A stretch of 10,200 nt of DNA, taken from Bacteroidota bacterium. GTDB taxonomy: Bacteria; Bacteroidota; Ignavibacteria; UBA10030. The stretch's first letter is position 1; each line of letters begins with the position of its first letter. The notes below the pieces were generated by a model, which was given only the letters and a program-made list of their open reading frames with translations, was not told where the DNA came from and searched no databases. Positions 8,301 to 10,200 of the stretch are shown piece by piece. The DNA lies in assembly GCA_003453835.1 (NCBI GenBank), contig DMMN01000277.1, forward strand, positions 1-10,200. The letters are read 5' to 3'. Both the position numbers and the translations under genes were made by a program.

Positions 8301-8695
8301 TCGATTCTCAGGATCGTCGGTCTACTTGCTTCACGCGGCAGGGCGGTGCGGAGTTGATCGAGCTTCTCGCGCACTTCGAGCATGGCAAAGTCCATGTTCG
8401 TTCCCCAATAGAACTCCGCCGTGACAACCGAGAGCCCTTCGCGTGAAACGGACGACACTTTCTTTGTTCCCGTGACGGTTCCGAGCGCAGCCTCAATGGG
8501 TTGGGTGAGCGTATTCTCGATCTCCTCCGCCGAGACGTTCGGGTACGACGTTTGGATGGTCAGCTTCGGGATCTTGATGGAGGGAAGAAAATCGACAGCG
8601 AGGTTTTGAAACGCGATGATGCCCAGCAACACGACGCCAACAAAGAACATGAGCGTTGTGACCGGACGACGGATGGAGAGGGAGGGTAGGGACAT
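5357..8695 (-). CDS. RND efflux permease A
   Basis: Inner-membrane RND permease of 1112 residues, slightly long for the family. TM1 is near 12-30, the first periplasmic domain 31-350, TM2-TM6 about 352-508, TM7 about 602-622, the second periplasmic domain 623-930, and TM8-TM12 about 934-1093. PVTTLMFF begins TM1, and the DFLPSIKIPKLTI stretch (35-47) is a family hallmark. TM4 reads GMLGDNAIIVIEN (419-431), keeping Asp423 (AcrB 407) but with Asn424 in place of the second Asp. TM10 reads GAVDNDAVIAVD (1001-1012), with Asn1005 at the Lys940 position and extra Asp residues. Two insertions stand out: a glycine-rich loop around 147-177 in the first periplasmic domain, and a TM6-TM7 linker of about 90 residues with an additional hydrophobic run near 541-568. 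The ATG at 8695 lies three bases after the TAA of the upstream PIN-like ORF and has no Shine-Dalgarno sequence, so its translation may depend on that ORF. Probable operon with permease B. Substrate unknown. Confidence 0.93.
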   Translation of the reverse strand: MSLPSLSIRRPVTTLMFFVGVVLLGIIAFQNLAVDFLPSIKIPKLTIQTSYPNVSAEEIENTLTQPIEAALGTVTGTKKVSSVSREGLSVVTAEFYWGTNMDFAMLEVREKLDQLRTALPREASRPTILRIDPATEPVLTVAVSERYRKVNLTVGGEGAGGLRVRGDEERAHLVELKETARALIKRRIEQVSGVAQASVLGGLEREIQVEIDTRRSSSLGVTLDQVSSALASANLNLPGGTIKQGLFRYSLRTVGEFTTVDEIRRVVVTRTPAGRAVTIADLGTVLDGFKERIGITRYNGREIIALHVRKEAGSNTVEVSQRIHAVLDRLRSEYPALALDVISDQAEFISKSITDVEQAIVIGALLAFLVLFFFLRRLRFPVIIGLTMPISILATFIAMYFLHINLNIISLTGLALGIGMLGDNAIIVIENVTRLREKGMGVVEAALEGAQEINLAVTASTLTNVAIFLPIIFVEGVAQQLFVDMGVTMTISLLVSLLVAATLVPMLVGREIVFVSRSVSLSEHLEHQRKKERGIAGTIWFWSTLPVRFLLLLLLLVITRSVSLAGSIAERLAPAFYKTVDQVSAAAYEAIGRFLEWSLKHRVAVLVVTLGLFAASVAIAFLIPSEPAPDIDQSRFVVQVEMPRGSTLEGTSLLVRTMEADLLALDGVKSVYSTVGMPEDRTIQTILDASIERAVLEIKVDAGTNTPEMIAKVRSHLATIRHSYAGVEFSVKRRGTTFEQILRPEPNDLKVRIAGRDPLVAGTVAAQFTERLRDIEGLVDLRTSLQRGNPEYQIEVDREQASRYGLSVQAIAQHVGQYVRGKEATYLSDFDRKITIRVRASEEQRETMNDVLLSSMQVGGKGVPVRELIRWRRMEGQGEIWRENQQRAVVLVANVSGRSIGSVADDIQQQIHAASLPVGYSISIGGENEEIRESFRSLLIIILLSIFLVYMILAAEYESILYPFVIILTSPLAFIGAIGAMAITGQNYNVMSLIGLVIMIGAVDNDAVIAVDIITALRREGMDLTAAVKEGIRRRLRPIIMTTATTVLGIVPLVFEFGTGSELVQALTIPLVGGLIASTFFTLVAIPVVYTYIDRWAIGRNRPRIDANGKDR

Positions 8696-8698
8696 GGG

Positions 8699-8986
8699 TT
8701 ATGGGGGTTGAAGCGGCAATACCCGATAACCAGCCGAAACTTCATCAACGCTCACAAGAACACCCGTGGCGAGCTTGTTGTACATCTCGTCTACTACGTC
8801 GACGAGCCGGAAGGTCACGAAATCTGTTGAGGCCCTCTCGAAACGCAGAGAAATAATGCTTGCTTGAGCGTATCCGCGAAGGGCGAGCAATCGGGAAAAG
8901 TTAAGCTCCTGAGTGATCAAGATTATCCGCTGCGCGCGTGTAAAGGCCAGAATTACTTCATCCTTCGCTCGAGGGCAATTCAGCAC
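8699..8986 (-). CDS. DUF5615 PIN-like protein, N-terminally truncated (possible pseudogene)
   Basis: The 95 residues match the middle and C-terminal part of DUF5615-type PIN-like proteins, as I recall the family: AKDEVILAF (7-15), RIILITQELNFSRLLALRG (20-38), then a long helix and LATGVLVSVDE near the end with a final RVLPLQ. Such proteins are PIN-fold nuclease-like and are often the toxin half of a two-gene module. Full-length members have about 110-125 residues and begin with a strand carrying a conserved Asp (L-x-D-x-N-L type); this part is absent. The frame can be read seven codons upstream of the GTG start as QIVRVSE, which also fits the family, but then meets TGA at 9010-9008, and no family-like N-terminus is found beyond it. 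The usual T-x-D-x-D-F motif appears as TQELNF. No antitoxin-like gene is adjacent. Probably a decayed remnant, though the frame is open and abuts permease A. Confidence 0.6.
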   Translation of the reverse strand: MLNCPRAKDEVILAFTRAQRIILITQELNFSRLLALRGYAQASIISLRFERASTDFVTFRLVDVVDEMYNKLATGVLVSVDEVSAGYRVLPLQPP

Positions 8987-9009
8987 CTCTGAAACGCGAA
9001 CAATCTGTC

Positions 9010-9025
9010 AGCCGCGGCTCCGTAG
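9010..9025 (-). repeat. Degraded REP-like palindrome at the PIN-like gene break
   Basis: CTACGGAGCCG on the minus strand (9025-9015) is identical over 11 bases to 263-273 in palindrome copy 4. The local sequence GCTACGGAGC equals copy 4 with three bases (CCT) lost from the centre. An overlapping 10-base perfect palindrome, AGCCGCGGCT, lies at 9010-9019. The site touches the in-frame stop that ends the readable part of the PIN-like gene. A chance match is possible. Confidence 0.3.
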
Positions 9026-9163
9026 CGAATGCACCGTCAGGGTGAGATGTTCGTTTCCGCCAAAAAGCTGATCGCACTCGATTGAGGTCTCATAACATTA
9101 TCGCGCAGGTTTCAGGTTCCATCTAGAAACGATCTGTTCAGTGGTTTTCAGCTTTGATGCTTC

Positions 9164-9178
9164 TTGAGGTTTACTCAA
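9164..9178 (-). terminator. Weak hairpin after the propeller gene
   Basis: TTGAG (9164-9168) pairs with CTCAA (9174-9178) around 5 bases, starting 9 bases past the stop of the propeller gene. The stem is short and no T-run follows, so a terminator role is only a possibility. The rest of the gap 9026-9186 shows nothing I can name. Confidence 0.2.
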
Positions 9179-9186
9179 ACGGCCTC

Positions 9187-10200
9187 CTAGTCGTCAGTCA
9201 ACGTGAGGCGAAGGACCATGCTCTTCGAACCAACAGAGACATAGAGGTTCCCTCCAACCATGTTCAGTCGCCATTGAGACATCGAGAAATCGGATCCTTT
9301 TGAATTATGGTGCAGCTTGAATGATCGGCGCAAAGCATATCCATCGTTTTCACGCTTGACAACAAAAATATATGGCCCAGTCGCGATCAGGATCCTGCCA
9401 TCATCACACATTAACAATCCATTGAGAAATGTTCGAACAACAGTGAACGAAGCGTCTGATCCATCTTTTTTCTGGGGTGAGCGATAGAGATCGCTCACAA
9501 GATGCCCGCGCAATTCAAGCGTTGTGACTTGTTTTCCGCTTGAGTCAAAAACAAAAAGATATGGCATCGAAGAAAATCCCACGCACAACTCATCTTTCTT
9601 GTTCGCGCTAATGAAAATGTGATTCAGGCTCATCAGAACATCATCCTCGGAGACCTTAATAGACAACACTGAACGGGTTTTGCGAAAGGGTGGTTGTTGT
9701 TCATGAATCGCCACACGAAATGAATCTGAAGGACCTGTTTGCACGAAGAGCTTGCTGCCACCGACGGATACGCTGGATCCGAATACCCCAAGTCGCGCCG
9801 GGAACGATCCAACATACCGGAAGAAGCGTGTGTACAGCTGCACTTGCCCTTTGCCACCATCATAGACCACAATAGTTTTGTCGTTGGCGTCTATGGAAGA
9901 TGGTTCCAAAAATTCTTCCCGCATAGATTCGGTTTGTGTGATTAAGCGAGATATGATACCGTTTGTATTGGCGACGAAAATTCCTCTTTGCGTTCGGTCG
10001 CAAATATAGATACTGTCCCTGACAACAACGGTGCCGCATGGAGAAATCAATTGGAGCGTTTTTACATCGAGATGGATTGCTTTCATAGAACTGCCGTCGC
10101 CGATCACAAGATTCGGATACACGATTTCTGTCTTGGAGGTATCAAGAAGGATTGCTTCTCTCGCGGTGCGCTCAAGCGGGTCGTGTAGGAGTTGAATCAG
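9187..10200 (-). CDS. Six-bladed beta-propeller-like protein, 5' end outside the window
   Basis: The open frame runs to the right edge of the window, so 337 C-terminal residues are visible and the N-terminus is missing. A GTG at 10122 could be taken as a start, but the 26 codons before it remain open and read like continuous protein (AILLDTSKTEI leading into VYPNLVIGDG), so it is probably internal. The sequence has the rhythm of a beta-propeller with repeated strand blocks such as VVVRDSIYICDRTQRGIFV, TIVVYDGGKGQVQLY, MPYLFVFDSSGKQVTTLEL and GGNLYVSVGSKSMVLRLTL. This resembles NHL-like or six-bladed propeller proteins of the BF3164 type, which are often secreted lipoproteins in Bacteroidota; a signal peptide cannot be checked here. 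Function unknown; such folds usually bind proteins or ligands. The gene looks more A/T-rich than the RND genes. It lies upstream of the PIN-like ORF on the same strand, with a 200-base gap. Confidence 0.65.
   Translation of the reverse strand: MIQLLHDPLERTAREAILLDTSKTEIVYPNLVIGDGSSMKAIHLDVKTLQLISPCGTVVVRDSIYICDRTQRGIFVANTNGIISRLITQTESMREEFLEPSSIDANDKTIVVYDGGKGQVQLYTRFFRYVGSFPARLGVFGSSVSVGGSKLFVQTGPSDSFRVAIHEQQPPFRKTRSVLSIKVSEDDVLMSLNHIFISANKKDELCVGFSSMPYLFVFDSSGKQVTTLELRGHLVSDLYRSPQKKDGSDASFTVVRTFLNGLLMCDDGRILIATGPYIFVVKRENDGYALRRSFKLHHNSKGSDFSMSQWRLNMVGGNLYVSVGSKSMVLRLTLTDD

Noticed and set aside
9011..9097. Missing N-terminus of the DUF5615 protein in the same frame before the TGA
   Set aside because: The frame is open for 29 codons between two stops, but it does not contain the expected L-x-D-x-N-L strand, so it is not a simple point nonsense mutation of an intact gene.
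9011..9110. Integron attC-like site upstream of the PIN-like ORF
   Set aside because: A TCATAACA motif resembles one attC end, but no matching GTTRRRY partner or symmetric stem is present.

Overview
The window fits a Gram-negative bacterium. It encodes two tandem inner-membrane RND efflux permeases, a predicted secreted lipoprotein and a six-bladed beta-propeller-like protein. The style of the proteins, plus short GCTCC-N3-GGAGC palindromes flanked by A/T-rich TTTATAA boxes, suggests the Bacteroidota/Chlorobi/Ignavibacteria side of the tree. That placement is an inference; there is no rRNA or marker gene here to fix it.

Layout, left to right. Positions 1-366 are non-coding and hold two inverted doublets of a REP-like palindrome (38-101 and 209-271). 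A minus-strand ankyrin-repeat lipoprotein (367-1131) diverges from a plus-strand SixA-type histidine phosphatase (1481-1975) across a 349-bp intergenic region. The phosphatase converges on a minus-strand block that fills the rest of the window. In transcription order, right to left, that block is: a beta-propeller protein cut by the window edge (9187-10200), a short N-terminally truncated DUF5615 PIN-like ORF (8699-8986), RND permease A (5357-8695) and RND permease B (2086-5301).

The two RND genes are 55 bp apart and very probably co-transcribed. They belong to clearly different RND subfamilies. RND pumps normally need a periplasmic adaptor (HlyD/AcrA type) and an outer-membrane TolC-type channel, but neither gene lies on either side of the pair within this window. 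Instead, the position just upstream of permease A is taken by the PIN-like remnant, whose stop codon lies three bases before the permease ATG.

I see no clear new defence, mobile or RNA system. The observations most worth a second look are the inverted REP-like doublets and a degraded copy at the break point of the PIN-like gene, the unusual proton-relay residues in both permeases, an extra hydrophobic segment in permease A, and the missing pump partners. Three start sites matter for annotation: a strong Shine-Dalgarno sequence sets the lipoprotein start, permease B starts at TTG, and the propeller gene has no true start inside the window.
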